DNA of 64,000 nucleotides from Trametes villosa (taxonomy: Eukaryota; Basidiomycota; Agaricomycetes; Polyporales; Polyporaceae), in the NCBI GenBank assembly GCA_002964805.2, contig PUDQ02000047.1:1-64000 (forward strand), in the 5' to 3' direction. Within the stretch, counting starts at the first letter, position 1. Every line of letters starts with the position of its first letter. Positions 22,741 to 35,249 of the stretch are shown here, piece by piece. The notes under the pieces are model-generated. The model ran no database searches. It worked only from the letters and a program-made list of their open reading frames with translations, and was not told where the DNA came from. The position numbers were made by a program, and so were the translations under genes.

Positions 22741-24502
22741 ATGAACTTCAACTTGGACCTGCACTCGCACAAAACTCAGCTCGTGGTGACTGCTCTCGCG
22801 GCCTCTGCTGTCACTGCCGGGCTACTCTCCGCATATCAGCAACACACGAAACGACAGAAGCGACGCACCCTAGACCAGGACATTCTCAGATCTCTCTCGG
22901 GGCCTGCAGGGAAAGCATCTCGGAACGGTCATGACGAAGACGTTCACGAAGTGAAGCTCGGGGAACCCAGCAATGCGCAACGCGTACCAATAGAGTACGA
23001 CGAGGAGCTGGTGCGCGAGCAGCTCGCGCGCAATTACGCGTTCTTCGGCGAGGAGGGTATGGCGAAGATCAGGAAAGGCTCCGTCGTCATTGTCGGATGC
23101 GGAGGTGTGGGCAGCTGGGCAGCGGTCATGCTCGCCAGATCGTACGCTCAATCATCACTGACTTTGCGCGCGCAACCTGATACCATCTCGGGTTCGCAGA
23201 GGCGTCTCAAAGATCCGCCTGGTCGACTTTGACCAAGTCACACTATCCTCGCTCAACCGGCATGCCACCGCGACGCTGCCGGACGTTGGCATTTCGAAAG
23301 TGAAATGCATCGAACGCGCGCTGAAGAAGATCTCGCGCGTCGTCGAGGTCGACGCGCGCATCGAGCTATGGCGGAAAAAGTCGGGTGGCGACCTGCTCGA
23401 GGGCGCAGACTGGGTGATTGGTGTGTAGCAAAGCGCTCCCAGACCCTCCCATCTCCGCGCGCATGCTCAAACCGCGTCCGCCAGATGCCATCGACAACAT
23501 CACCACGAAAGTCGACTTGCTCAAGTACTGTCACGAGCACAACATCAAGGTGCGTCCGCAGCGTCGCACATTGCGTCACGCCACACCTACACGCATACGC
23601 ACTGGTACTGATGCAGCAGCCGCGTCGCCGTCCCAGGTATTCTCGGCCATGGGCTCCGGCGCGAAGTGCGACCCCACGCGCGTGCAGATCAGCGACATCT
23701 CGCTCACGCTGTACGACCCGCTCGCGCGCGCGGTGCGCCGCCGCCTGCGCCTCGAGGGCGTCGCCTCCGGCATCCCCGTCGTGTACTCAACCGAGGTGCC
23801 CGGCGAGGTCAAGCTCCTGCCCCTCCCCGAGGAGGAGTTCCAGAAGGGGAACGTCAAGGAGCTTGGCGTGTTCGATGACTTCCGCGTGCGCATATTGCCT
23901 GTGCTCGGTGAGTTGTGCCCTGTTGCGCGCATATATTGACTAGGTATTGACGGTTGTAACGCGCGCAGGCCCGCTACCCGCTATCTTCGGGCTGAACATC
24001 GCGACGTATGTCATTTGCGAGCTCGCGGACAAGCCAATCCCGAACCCGCTGCCAGTCAAGAGTCGTAAGAAGTTCAACGAGCGCCTCTCGCGAGACCTGC
24101 AGAAGCGCGAGGAGAAATTCCTCGGGCACCAGATCAAGTGAGCCCTACCTCCTCCCTCCCTCCCTTCAACCATACCCCAGCAGTCCATGCTCACAACTGC
24201 GCGCTAGCAAACTCCCCCTCGACGACGACGACCTCGGGCTCGTGTTCGACGACCTGCACCGCGGCCGCTCCGTGCGCCCGCCGCACGCCGTGCCCGAGCG
24301 CCCCGCGCTCGTGCGCTGGGACCCCGCGGCGCCGCTGTCCCTTATGAACTGCGTCGCGTTCGAGTTCGCGGACGCGGAGCGGCACTTGGCGGAGTGTCTG
24401 TTGGGGAAGAAGAGGCCGGAGGAGGTGTGGGGCGGCGAGGTCGCGGAGGTGGTAGAGAGGAGAGCGGAGGAGGCGCGGCGGGTCGTGCAGTGGGTCATGT
24501 AG
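22741..24502 (+). CDS. tRNA threonylcarbamoyladenosine dehydratase (TCD1/TCD2, TcdA family)
   Basis: E1-like ATP-dependent enzyme that cyclises t6A37 of tRNAs to ct6A; fungal members sit at the mitochondrial outer membrane. Exons 22741-23141, 23200-23420, 23485-23549, 23637-23907, 23969-24137 and 24208-24502; 473 residues in phase. An N-terminal hydrophobic segment (VVTALAASAVTAGLLSAY) fits membrane anchoring. Nucleotide-binding VVIVGCGGVGSWAA is followed by LVDFDQVTLSSLNRHA, GADWVIDAIDNITTK, the FSAMGSGAKCDPTRVQISDI block and RRRLRLEG..IPVVYSTE. The C-terminal part after LDDDDLGLVFDDLHRGRS is family-like. It is divergent from dbp4. Confidence 0.92.
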
Positions 24503-26729
24503 CGGCGAGGGGGGGATGAATACCTGTGATTTCGTTGTGCTTCTTGTGCGTAGGTGGAGCTGATGCGTCGAGACCTGCGGTAGTGGGGGCGTGTAGGCGC
24601 ATGCAGGCCCGCTACAATCAAGTTTTAGGTGCGTATCAAGAGAACATAAGAATAGAGGAGCTGCGTCCATAATACGGTCAGTGATCCGTCGTCGGTATCA
24701 GTACGCTGCGCCGAAAATCACAGATGGCAGTAGCCAGCGCTGCGGCACACAATACTGTTACATGCTCGAACAATAGTCGTGATGATCATATGTCGAGAAC
24801 GCAAACATACAGCGTGACAAGTTTAATACGCACCGACGAAACGGCCAGCCATGTGTTCCTTTTACGAGCTGCTCCCCTGCGCGCGCAGAGTGAGACAGTG
24901 TGAACGCGCTGTGCATGGAGCAGCGTCATGAAGAGCATACAAGGCATCGAGCGACCGGGCGTCGCGGGACGTTATGGGAACAGTCGCCTGTGAACCTAGT
25001 GAGCTTAACGTCCGGGCTTGAAACTATAAGGCCTATGTTCTCTGTATCGGCGTCGTCAGCCTCGGGACTTGAGAAGACAATTAGCTCCCCGCGGAGTTTC
25101 TTCGTCTTCTTGTGCCAGTGCCACCGAGCGAGGGGACACAGCTCATGGCCTCGGGCCAAGCAGCATGGGGAGTGTGGCACCAGCAGCCTGAGCTAGGGAG
25201 GCTAGAGGGAGGATCCTGTTCGCTCCTTCTCACCCACGAATGAGGTATGCGCATGTCCAGATGCTGTAGCAATAATCGTCTACGCATGGTCCACGATTCC
25301 GGGGACGACCTCAACCGCTTGGGCAGCAATGGGGTTGCTGGACTCAATAGTTTTTTGTCATGGAAGCCGGAACCGGGCCGATCGACGGGGAGAGGCGACT
25401 GCGGTGGTTTCGGAGTGGCCTGGATGCGTAGACGGTGAGCATGCGCTTAAAAAGGTACCGTCTGCCTTGCATAAAGGGAGTATTCGTGTTGTCCTCTGGG
25501 AAGCGTCGGATGCAATACGGATCGTCCAGTCTGTATACACTTGGGATAACAGTACGGTACGGACCGTACGGTACGTCACTGAGCTCTTGATGCTGCACCG
25601 GCGTGGCAGTGTCTTTAGTATGATGCTCATCCTAGCTGATGATCAGCACGGTGAGTGCAAAAGCTGCTGCGAACGAATGTGTATGCGGTAGACTATGGAG
25701 GACGGCCGGCCTGCGTGGTCAAAACCTGGGTGTAGGCGGAGCACGTATACGCACGACGGTCGTGTCCTTCAATTTTTGATCGTAGATGCATCAATCCTCC
25801 ACGAGCATCTTGAAGGACAATTCCTCATGAGGTTTAACACGCCGTCTCATGCACATCGCGCAAGCGGCGTGGGATGAGATGGTGTTCGGCGTCGTGTTCA
25901 AATGAATCCTGGGAAGCCGTCATGGTGTTAGCATCAATTCAACAAGCTTATGAAAATGATACGCCTGAGCTCACCTGGAGCCCCTGGTTGAGATGAGTGG
26001 AAAGATAGTCACCGCTGAAGCTACTGAGCTCTGTGAGAGTTCCTTCAGTCGATGAGGCCGGCCGGGGCCGGAGGTTCAACGTACGTGACCGTAAATAGCC
26101 AAAACGGGAACATTTTGGTAATTTACAGCGTGACTTCCAGTCACAGAGTATGATCCGCCATCTGGCGCGGAGTTGGCGGCGGGATGATCATCTTGTTCCT
26201 GACCACCGTCCGACGCGCGACATGCTCAATCTCTTTCATCTGACAACTGTTCCAACACATTGCATGCTGCTCTTTGACTGACTGGGATCTGCGAACGCAG
26301 CGCAACCCCAGGCCTGGACACAATAGCCATGCTTCGAGGCCAGGAGGGCGCGGTTCTGGGTGGGCAAGCGCTGTAGATTACCAGGACAACGGGGTGCTCG
26401 GCGTCGCCATCGGCGGACACAGCGTTGCCGTCGTCGTGTTACCGTGTGTTCGCCATCAGTGCGTGGAAAGTGCCCGGGCAATAATCATTAATGGGCCGGT
26501 ATACCGCGCGCCCCCGCTATCACTCCTTCTGGGTGTTCCCGCGCAACGGTCAACCGCGTCCATCGCTCTTCTCCCTTTCTCCCTCGGTGCAGGCGTCGCC
26601 CTTTTCCCTCGCAGCAAGTCTGCATTCCGTTCCTTTCTTTCACGGCGTCGCCTCTCTACTCTGCTGGCTCGGGTTTTCCTTGAAATGCGACTTGTCTCCC
26701 TCTGAACACCCCCACACATACTCGGTTAA
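24503..26729. other. Intergenic 2.2 kb, no gene seen
   Basis: No spliced or continuous coding pattern was found in either strand. GC content and codon pattern fall away compared with the flanking genes. A short near-palindrome (GTACGG A CCGTAC) lies around 25555-25567. The last few hundred bases, pyrimidine-rich, are probably the promoter and leader of the membrane-protein gene. Confidence 0.5.
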
Positions 26730-29700
26730 ATGGGCGAAATCTGTCTCTCTGTTGCTCCCATCCTACGCTGCCAATCTCTCACCGGGCTCGAAGCCGGTAT
26801 TCTCCTGCTCCCACCAGGTCTCGAAGTCATCTTTGCTTGTGTGCTGCTATGGATCAAACGCGGCTCCGCTGACAAGTGAGTGTCTTCGTTGGATTGATTT
26901 TCGACGGGAGAGAGGGAGGGGTTCCAAACGCGAGGAGAAATGGGAAGTGGAAAGGGCTCGGAGTCAATTTGCAGGGGTTGAAGCGCGCTTTGGTGAGCTT
27001 CATACGCGACGCACACTCTTTGGAGGTGTACACACACCAGTCTCGTAACCAGCCGGTACAGGGAGTTGCGCGGTTTTCACTCCGCGCAGAGACCCACCTG
27101 TACCGTCTGGCGGGATTTGGAGAGAAGATTAAGAAGTTGTCGCAGCAGTTGCTTCCGCTCCACCTCGACGCGCTTGCCGTGTCTGCTAGCTGACGAGTAT
27201 ACGCGGTTAACGCGTATGCAGCGTACCGAGTTACTAGCACTGGGAGCCATGAAGTTGAGCCTGACCGTTCGACGAGAGGTGGCGAGCCTGGTCGTTTCGT
27301 GTCGATAGGCCACACGGGAGTGCACGCGGAACCTTCGCAATGCTGACCGGAGGCGGGCTGGAAACGGTTGAAACTGACCTACCACTTTATAGGAAGCATG
27401 TATTTCTCGCTCTGGAGATGTACACTTACTTCTTCCTGTCATTGCTCGACCTCTTTGCGCATAGAATCCCCTCCCTCGGCGCGTCCCTGGACCATTTCAG
27501 GACCCTCGACATCTTCATCGGTAAGTTTACTCCGCCCCTGCCAGTTCGGTTTTCATTCAATGCGATGACCACAGGTGTAACCTCAATCTTCCCCCTCTTC
27601 CTATACACCTTGTCGCTGTACCTCCTCACCAGTTCCGAGCTCGTGCCCGCTCTCCCCGTCAGGTTCCAGAAAATCGCCAAATATGTCCTCGCCGCCTTCA
27701 TCCCACTCATCCTCATCCTGAACGAGGTGGCCTCCTTCGTGAGCATCAGATATCGTACGTACCTCAACCCCCGTTTCCCTGTGCAGCCCGGGTGTAACCG
27801 TACCTGCAGTTAGCGCTGGAGGCCAGAACGGCGTCCCTCTCATCCTCCACGCGGGCTTCACGGACACCACGTCGCAGACGTTCCTGAGCAGCGTGACGCT
27901 CGTCCTACTCACCGCCTTCCAGGCGCTGAACTTCTGCATCGCGTTCTTCCGCCTCGTCAAGGCGTTCTCGCATCAGCGCACCTTGGAGACCACGGACAAG
28001 GAGAAGAAGGAAATGGAGGCGCACCTATTCCGCGGGCTTGGCTGGATCGTTGCTGGTTTGAAGCTCGGTGCTCTCGAGACTGTCATCGGGTTCGCGCAGG
28101 GCGGGTTTGGGGTCGCGTTCACCCGCAAGCTTCTCCGGTTGCTCGGGCACGCATGCCTGGTCATCGGCATCGTCAAGGGGTGAGCGAATTTGCTGAATTA
28201 GAGGGTTCAGCGTGCTCATCTTTGTGTAGCGTCGACACGGTCGAGGACTTCCAGCTCTACAGCCCCAGCCAGGCGCAGAAGCGGCGCAAGTCGGCGCTCC
28301 GCGCGATGATCCAGAACCCGCGCTTCAGCACGTTCCGCCACGTCGGTGGCCACGACTTCGACGCCGAGAATGCGGTCGCACCCAAGCGCGACTCCGTGAT
28401 CAAGCTCGGCGACCCGTCCTGGATGCGCCGCGACGTTAAGCATGCCCTGAACGACATCCAGGAGGAGGACCGCGCGACCCCCGGCCTCACCTCAGCGCGC
28501 AAGTCGTCCAGCCTCACCTTCAAGCTCGCGGCGCGCTCCTTCTCCATCCGCACGGGCAGCCGCAAGAGCCGCACCTCAACCGTGCGCGACTCCACCTCCT
28601 CCTTCGGCTCCTCCAAGCGCAACTCCTGGCCCCCCGCGGGCGGCGCGATCGCTGAGGACGAGGCGGACTACGCGGACGAGGCGGCGGACGTTGTCGCGAC
28701 GGAGTTCGAGCGCGTCCCGCGCCCCGCGCCCGCGTTCCCGCGCCCCGTGCGCGAGCGCGTGACGGTGTACATGCGCCAGGACCGGCTGCCGGTGCTGCAG
28801 CTCCGCCGGCTCTCGAACCTCGAGTTCCTCGACCTCGTCACGGACCCCTTCCGCGACCCGCACGGGCGCGCGCGCTCGCTCCCCGGCAACTTCGACGACG
28901 TCGAGCCGCAGCCGCAGGCGTTTAGCCACGTCTCGGCTTCGTTCACCCGCCTCCCCGCGTACGCCGGCGCGCACACGAACGCGCAGGCACCCGCTGTCCC
29001 CCCGATGCCCATCCGTGCTGCGTCGGTGCGCGAGTCCGTCGCCAGCCGCCACAGCCGCTCGATGAGCGCAGCTGAGCTCGACCGACCCGCTAGTGTGATG
29101 AGCGAGGCGACCGCCCGCCCGCCCAGTGTCGCGACGTACAACCCGCGCGACAGCGGCGTGAGCTTCCAGCACTCGGTGCGCTACAGCATGGCGAGCTACG
29201 CGCCGCGTGACAGCATGGCGAGCTACGTTCCGCGCAACAGCATGATGAGCTACCACCCGCCCGACAGCGCGCTCACCTACAGCCGGCCCCCGAGACGATG
29301 AGCTTCCACGCGATCGGCACGCCCGGCTCGGCGACGTCGTTCGAGCTCCCGCCGTCGGTGGCGTCTCCGAACTTCGGCGGGCTCAGTCGCCGTGACCGCG
29401 GGCTGTCGTCGAGCACGACCGCGTCGCAAGTGCATGCGCTCGCGGAGCAGTTCCCGGTCATCCCGATGCGGCCCGTCGCGGTGCCCCGCCCACGGAGCAT
29501 GCTCTCGCACGAGGTCCCGCGCACCGAGTTCGTCGTCGAGGAGGACGTCCCGATGCCCGCCAACGCCGCTTCCGTTGCTCGGGTGCCGTCTGCACGGCGC
29601 AAGCCCGTCCCAGTACCCGAAGAGGCGGAAGCGCCGTCGGAGCCGGGCACCCCGAAGCCCCAGTACCAAGATCTGCTGGAGAAGGCGCAGGTCCAGCAGA

Positions 29701-30146
29701 CGATCACCGAACAAGAGGCGACCGGCTCGCTCCCGACGCCGCTGTCGCCCCCACACACCACCGCACGCTGGCCCGCGAAGCGTGCGCGCTCGCTGACCGA
29801 GACGCGCAGGCGGCGCGCGCCCCCGCCCCCGCTCGAGCTCGCCGCGGCGACGGTCGCGGACGTGCAGGCGACGCAGGCGGAGGACTACGCGCTCTCGCCC
29901 GCAGCCGCGCAGAGCGCGCAGCTCATGCGCGTGAAAAGCGTCGGGAGCGCGCCGCAGCGGACGGTGTCGGCCTCGCGGCGCACCGCGTTCACGCGCGAGA
30001 GCGTCCAGGCCGAGTTCGGGCACGTCATCGCGAAGGGCCGTAGCATCGCTGGCCCTGTGGATGGCCCGAAGCGGGCAAGGATGGCGGAGCGGCCGGCGGA
30101 GGAGGCGGTCGACGTGGTGCGCTACAGCGTGTTCAACGAGGCGTGA
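26730..30146 (+). CDS. Multipass membrane protein with long disordered tail, frame-broken
   Basis: Not a family I can name. Exons 26730-26875, 27393-27520, 27575-27754, 27810-28179 and 28230 onward keep phase. Hydrophobic segments suggest six to seven membrane spans: GLEVIFACVLLWIKRG, ALEMYTYFFLSLLDLF, SIFPLFLYTLSLYLL, YVLAAFIPLILILNEV, TLVLLTAFQALNFCIAFF and LLRLLGHACLVIGIVKG. A cytosolic tail rich in Ser, Arg and Pro follows, with short repeats such as YAPRDSMASYVPRNSM. The frame stops at 29301, yet a second open frame starting at 29298 continues for 282 residues with the same composition, joined at a run of five C (29287-29291). One base gained there would fuse them, so this is a recent frameshift or a sequence error. 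Intron 1 is 517 nt, unusually long here, and may hide a small exon. Confidence 0.65.
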
Positions 30147-31392
30147 ATGCGTGAACGGACTCTTCATGATTTTGGTGGGCGCTGGGGTTGCTGGTAGCTG
30201 TGCGCCCGTGTGGCAGCTGCGTTGGCATTGGCGGTGTTGTTGTCCTGGCCCCGAGTCCTGGACGTGGACTATTCCTGGTACATGGTAGTGTAGTTCTTGG
30301 TGTATCAACAGTCCCGTGTATCAACCGATTGGCGGATGTCCTGTCTTGGAGGCTGGAGTATATAGGTTTCCCGTAGGATGATTGCTTCAGTTGCTTGCCA
30401 GTGCTGTACCTTCGTCGGGAACGATTTAATTATTGCCTATCCTATTTGTGTTCGTGTTTCGGCTGTACGTGTCGTTCTGTACATGCACGTTTGGCTCACG
30501 TCCCAACACCAGCATGCATGGAGGCCTCGGACCGATCAGTCAGCAAGCTGAGGGCAAGCCATACGGAAAGCTCAGCTAAAATTGCAGCGCACCCTGAGAT
30601 GTTCTTCGAGCGTCCCCCGAGATGCCCTAGCATGAAAGTCGGGATCTGCGGGGGTAGGGGTGCCGAATCACACGGAACGTCGCGATGTACCTGCTTAGCT
30701 CCGGGTCCTTCTTGCGCTGCACATATTTGTACCACGGTGTGCATCTCCGTAGCGGACAGTGAAATCGTTGGAGTAGGCCACTGCCTTGAAGGAGTACCAT
30801 AGCACCCGTTATAACCGGAAATAAAAGTGCCTGGGTAGGCTCGCATTTGGGAAACTGGAAGGCGAATCTAACCGCAACCTCCCCAGCAATACCAAGGAGA
30901 CCATACTACTCGCACCAGGTTGTTCGAGGCTGTACGCCAGTAAAGTACTGCCAACTTTCGCATCATGATGATGCCATGGGCGATGGTCTTCGCGCGTCTT
31001 CCCATGGTCCTGACAGACATCGCCGTCGTCGCCAGGCCAGGCTCCACGACAGGTCGGTGTTGGCGGCGAGCCCCGCGCTGCTCATACGGGCCTCGTGTCT
31101 GCTCCGCGCAGCCGGACCACGACCGGGACGGAGACGCTGTCTGCCTGGAGCGGTGCACGCCATCAGACAGCTCTCACGGACTTGGTGATTATGGCAGGGG
31201 TTCTATCACGTCCACACCAGCCCGCACATCGAACGACACGGAAGTCGCTGAATGAATGCGGGCGGGGCTGCGTGCGTGCCACAAGCCCGTCGGCGCGCGC
31301 ATCCATGCCAGACACGGGGTGGTGCGTCGCCGTGCGCCCTGCGAACACCTGGATGGCGGGTTCGCAGACTAAATGCCCCCTCAGGCTGGACC
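30147..31392. other. Intergenic 1.2 kb, no gene seen
   Basis: Between the membrane-protein gene and the promoter of secreted-protein gene C. Open frames are short and show no motif. No repeat or RNA gene is recognised. Confidence 0.5.
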
Positions 31393-31400
31393 TATAAAAG
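31393..31400 (+). promoter_or_regulatory. TATA box of secreted-protein gene C
   Basis: TATAAAAG, 126 bases upstream of the ATG at 31526, followed by a pyrimidine-rich leader. It is identical in core to that of gene A. Confidence 0.65.
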
Positions 31401-31525
31401 GGTGAGCACGACGACCCAGAGCTGCATCCACCTTCAGTCGCATATTCTCTCTTACCAGCCCGGTGCTGTCCTTCGACCCTTCGACTTTCTCACCGTAAAC
31501 CCGCTTTCCACCCGCTTTAACCAAT

Positions 31526-32153
31526 ATGCGTTTCTTCGCCGTCGCCCTTGCTCTCCTCGCCGGTTCCCTCGTCTCCGCTGGTATGTCGGCCTCTTGCACA
31601 GTTAAGCAGCTAGCTAACCGCAAGCCTAGCCCCCGCCAGCGAGATCGCCGCCCGCCAAGTCGGCGACCTCCAGTGCAACGTCGACCGCCTGGGGATCGTC
31701 GCCGCCCTCGCCGCCACACAGGCCACCCTGAAGGGGCTCTCCAAGCAGCTGTCCTCGTACGTCCTGTCACGGTCCGACCAGCGCTTCCGCCCGCCCCAGA
31801 GCTGACAATTACCGGACAGGAACGTCGCCGGGGTAGCTAGCGTCCAGTCCGCGGAGAGCGCCGTCAGCGGCGCTCAGAGCGCCATCGGGGTCATCGCGAA
31901 GGCCCTGGTGACGGGCCAGAAGGCCCCCGCCGAGGCGCGCGACCAGGTGCTCGGCAACCTGACCGCTGCCCACGACGCGCTGACGAGCATCTCTGCGTGA
32001 GTCGCGACGGTACCTTTGACGACTTGGGTACATACTGAAGCGTGCTGTGGGGATTGTAGGAGCGGCGCGTCCGGCGCGATCCTCAAGGTCGCTCTGGCGG
32101 AGCTCGCCGTCGCCGATGCTTCTGGCAACGGCGTCGTGAAAAACTGCAAGTAA
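31526..32153 (+). CDS. Small secreted two-cysteine protein, copy C
   Basis: Exons 31526-31580, 31630-31756, 31820-31996 and 32060-32153; 150 residues. The signal peptide MRFFAVALALLAGSLVSA is followed by APASEIAARQ and VGDLQCNVDR (first cysteine). The protein ends VVKNCK (second cysteine). Exon 3 is again 177 nt and encodes IGVIAKALVTGQKAPAEARDQ, close to copy B. It lies about 19 kb from copies A and B, just outside arm 2 of the inverted duplication. Its mirror position in arm 1 holds no copy, so it was not carried by that event. Function unknown. Confidence 0.85.
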
Positions 32154-32509
32154 ATTAGCGGTTGAACGACGGTGGAAGGCCGCGGTGCGGATCCTTTTCT
32201 GTTTCTGCTTTCGTGCGGGGTCCTGTGGTGGACATATGTTGTAAGATTTTATGGAGCGTTGTACTATGAGATGTTCATTTGCAGGGGAGATTCCTCCGCC
32301 GGGTGCGAAGGACCTCAGTATTGTTTTCAGGATGTCTTGAGCGGAGAGGGTGAATTGGGATACTGATGCCAGTGGATGTAGAGGAGAAAGAGGCGTGGGA
32401 AATGATGCTAGCCTCTGAGTGCCTTCAAGTTTGAACGACTCAGAGTCAGTCGATTACGAGTGCACGCTCGCGACCTCGGGGATGGATTGTGAGTTCAATG
32501 TAATTCTAG
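32154..32509. other. Intergenic, no gene seen
   Basis: 3' flank of secreted-protein gene C up to the inner edge of arm 2. No coding pattern. Confidence 0.5.
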
Positions 32510-32730
32510 CGCGGTACAATTCCATGACAAATGAGGGTACAACAGCGTTCTAAGGAGTACAACAAATCTATGGTACCCAGTATCCTCCAGACTCAAAGCA
32601 AGCGCAGAGTCGCCTCAAAAACGAAGAGCGGCGACCCACGCGCGGTATACATAGTACAATAAGGTATCACTTCCCAAGATCCATAACTTTCCTTTCCTTG
32701 TGTCCGTTTCAGCTTCCGTCAGCAGCGCGT

Positions 32731-34051
32731 TCACTCCCGGCGCGCCCGAGCCTTCTCCAGACAAGTCAAAATATGTCTCTGACACGCCGAGTGCCGCTGC
32801 GCCCTCTCCACCCCACACACCGGGCACCTGTGCTTCAGCCCAACGTGCACATTAAGCAGGTGCCGCCCGATGCTGTCGACCGCCATCGGGCTCGCCCCAC
32901 ACATCCCCCCGCACCCGCCGGCCTTGGGTAAGGGGCAGGTGCGCTTGCAGTCGCCGGGGCAGCCTGAGTGGGCGTCGGCGCAGACGTCGGCGTGGTGCGT
33001 GAGGCGGAAGTGCGAGCGCCAGGCGGCGTCTTTGGCGGGGAGGAGCACGTTGCAGAGCGGCATGGGGCAGCGGAGGCCGCCGGGCGGGCAGACGACGATG
33101 GGGGTGGGCACCGAGGTGGGGATGGGGGCGGGGAGCGGGATGTGGACTGTGGCCGGGGACGGGGAGGGTGCGGAGGAGCGGGCCTGTTGGGGGAGGCGGA
33201 CGGTGGCAGGCTCGTATCGCGTCTTCTTGGTTAGCTCGACCGAGACATCAGCGTCGGCGACGACGTCCCGCTTGCGCTTGGGAATTCGGGCCTGAGCGGG
33301 AAGCGTTGCGGTGGTAGGGCTGCGGGAGAGAAGAGCCAGGCATTAGATAGCGGTCCAAGAAAGAAGCCGAGAAGACAACGTACTCAGCAGTAGGCTCTCC
33401 AGAGGCCCACGGCAGATCCGGAAACGCAAGGGCGACGGGGGGCATCTTCGACCATTCCAAGTCCATGCGGGCGAAGAAATCATCTCCCTCCGGCGCGCCG
33501 TCGTATGCAGCAAACCCAGTGGTTTCATCCTCATCCTCTGCTTCGTTCCAGAACGTAGAGAAGTCCGGGATGACTGGCGGAGGAAGGTCGCAGACGTCCG
33601 ACATCCTCACACAAAGAGGCTGGGCGCCTAGGTCGGCCGGGCCGGGGAAGGGCACGTGATCGCGACTGTCTTCACCACAATCCCGCGCCGGCGCGGGCAC
33701 GAGCGCGTCAAGCGCGGCGTTCGACGCGTCAATGGACGCGCCGAAGGGAGACAGCCCGAATGGAAGGTACACATCAGAATACGCGAGGTTGGGAGGGTTG
33801 AGCGCGCCGAACCCGTCGAGCGCGCCAGTCGCCAGGGTGGGGTCGACGCCGTGGTGGGCGTCCCAGGCCGCCCAATCGAAGAAGCTGAGCGGATCGCCGT
33901 TGCTCGCCAGGAGAGCATTGAGCTCGTCGGGGCTGGGTTTGCAGAGGATTCACGGGTGAGATGGGGACAGGCATAGCCAGGGATGTGGTTACCTCTGCTC
34001 GGCCTCCGCCGTGTAGGCCACGGGAGCCGAGTACATTGACAGAGGGTCCAT
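32731..34051 (-). CDS. Zinc-finger protein family, copy 3 (intact)
   Basis: Minus exons 34051-33993, 33932-33384 and 33319-32731; 398 residues in phase. It starts MDPLSMYSAPVAYTAEAEQ, then an acidic Asp/Pro-rich half (FFDWAAWDAHHG, PFGASIDASNAALDALVPAP, PPPVIPDFSTFWNEAEDEDE). A basic KRKRDV block comes before the finger region: CPMPLCN..WRSHFRLTHH, CADAHSGCPGDCKRTCPLP, SIGRHLLNVHVGLKHRCPVCG and HSACQRHILTCLEKA. Intron positions equal those of copy 2. The finger region is much more alike between copies 2 and 3 than the acidic half. A nuclear regulator is inferred from the layout; no target is known. It is the intact member of arm 2. Confidence 0.8.
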
Positions 34052-34880
34052 GGTAGGAGGTCGTCAAAGGTGGGTTGAGAAGATAGGGGCGAGTAGCACG
34101 ATCGCGCCTGGCACGACGGGAGGAGCGAGGGGTATGGAGGGGGTGTGGTTGACAGGAGTGGTGGGCGAAGCGCAGGAGGTGAGGAGCAGCTTGGGCTGTC
34201 GTGCCAGAGATATAGAATCCCGACGACAAAGCGGGAAACGAGGATCCAGGTGCCATCACCAGAGCGAGAGCGTACGCACCTGCAGTGGAGGCCCGCACTG
34301 TCTTTTTGCACATGCCACCCTACTAGAGGCCCAAGCGGAATCCCACGAGGCGCCCGAGCGCTGATTCGCCTCCGCTGCCTCCCTGCCCTCCCCAACCTCC
34401 TTCGGACCACCGCAGTTGGGTGCGCGTTGGCTGTACGAGTCGAGTGGTGGTAGTATTGAAGCTCCAGAGGGCAGAACGGGAGGGGAAAACGAGGGCGGAG
34501 GAGCGAGTTCGTGGTGGCTGAGGCTAATTCCCGCATTGTGTTTTTGCACGCGGCGCGTCATACCGCGCGTCTGGCGCTTATTCGCGCACAAGCGGGACTC
34601 GCGGCATGGCGCGGCACAGGAGAGACAAAGGGACGTATCTGGACTGCTTTTAGTTCTGCTCGAAGTTTCCTGTAGAAGTTAATTTCCCAGAGGTGTGCTG
34701 CGGCGGGGGCCAGGCGTGAATTTTGCAAATGCCATGGCTCGACTGTGCTGCGAGTGCACTGTCGAGCGCGGTGTCAGAGCAGAACAACTCGAGTGTGAAA
34801 AATGCAGGCATACCTGCATAGGACTCTTGCCGTACCCCCTCAGAGGATGTCTTTCAACCTATGAGACTTGCAGCAGCAGA
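34052..34880. other. Promoter-side flank of copy 3, shared with arm 1
   Basis: Read on the minus strand, 34250-34800 matches 17290-17760 almost without gaps, including a 97-residue open frame starting at 34536 and the landmark TTTGCAAATGC. No separate gene is claimed. Confidence 0.6.
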
Positions 34881-35249
34881 GACTAAGGAGAGATTTTCAT
34901 GGTTGGAACTTTGAGACCAGAACTACGCGCAGTTGCGCGCCGGGTGCAACACGTGGCGTCTTTCTCCAGAGCGTCATCATCCAAGATGTGAGCGATACAA
35001 GCGATGGATATAATTCTCCAGAGAGCAGGGAAACTGCATAGTGGTCGTAGAGGATGGGAGTCAAGAGTAACGCAACGCTTTGCGATGGCGCTCTTCCCCT
35101 CGGAGTATACCGAACGGGCGCCAAACACCCAGATCTGTGTGCAGAACCGTTTTGGGACGTTCGTGAGTTGTCTTCTTAGTCTCCCTTCCACATCTCCGCA
35201 GAAGCACATCTTGACAGATGTCGTTCGTGTATAGGCCGGGAGATACGAG

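Noticed and set aside
25550..25572. Near-palindrome GTACGG A CCGTAC
   Set aside because: Only 13 bp with unpaired centre and no neighbouring gene structure; could be chance.
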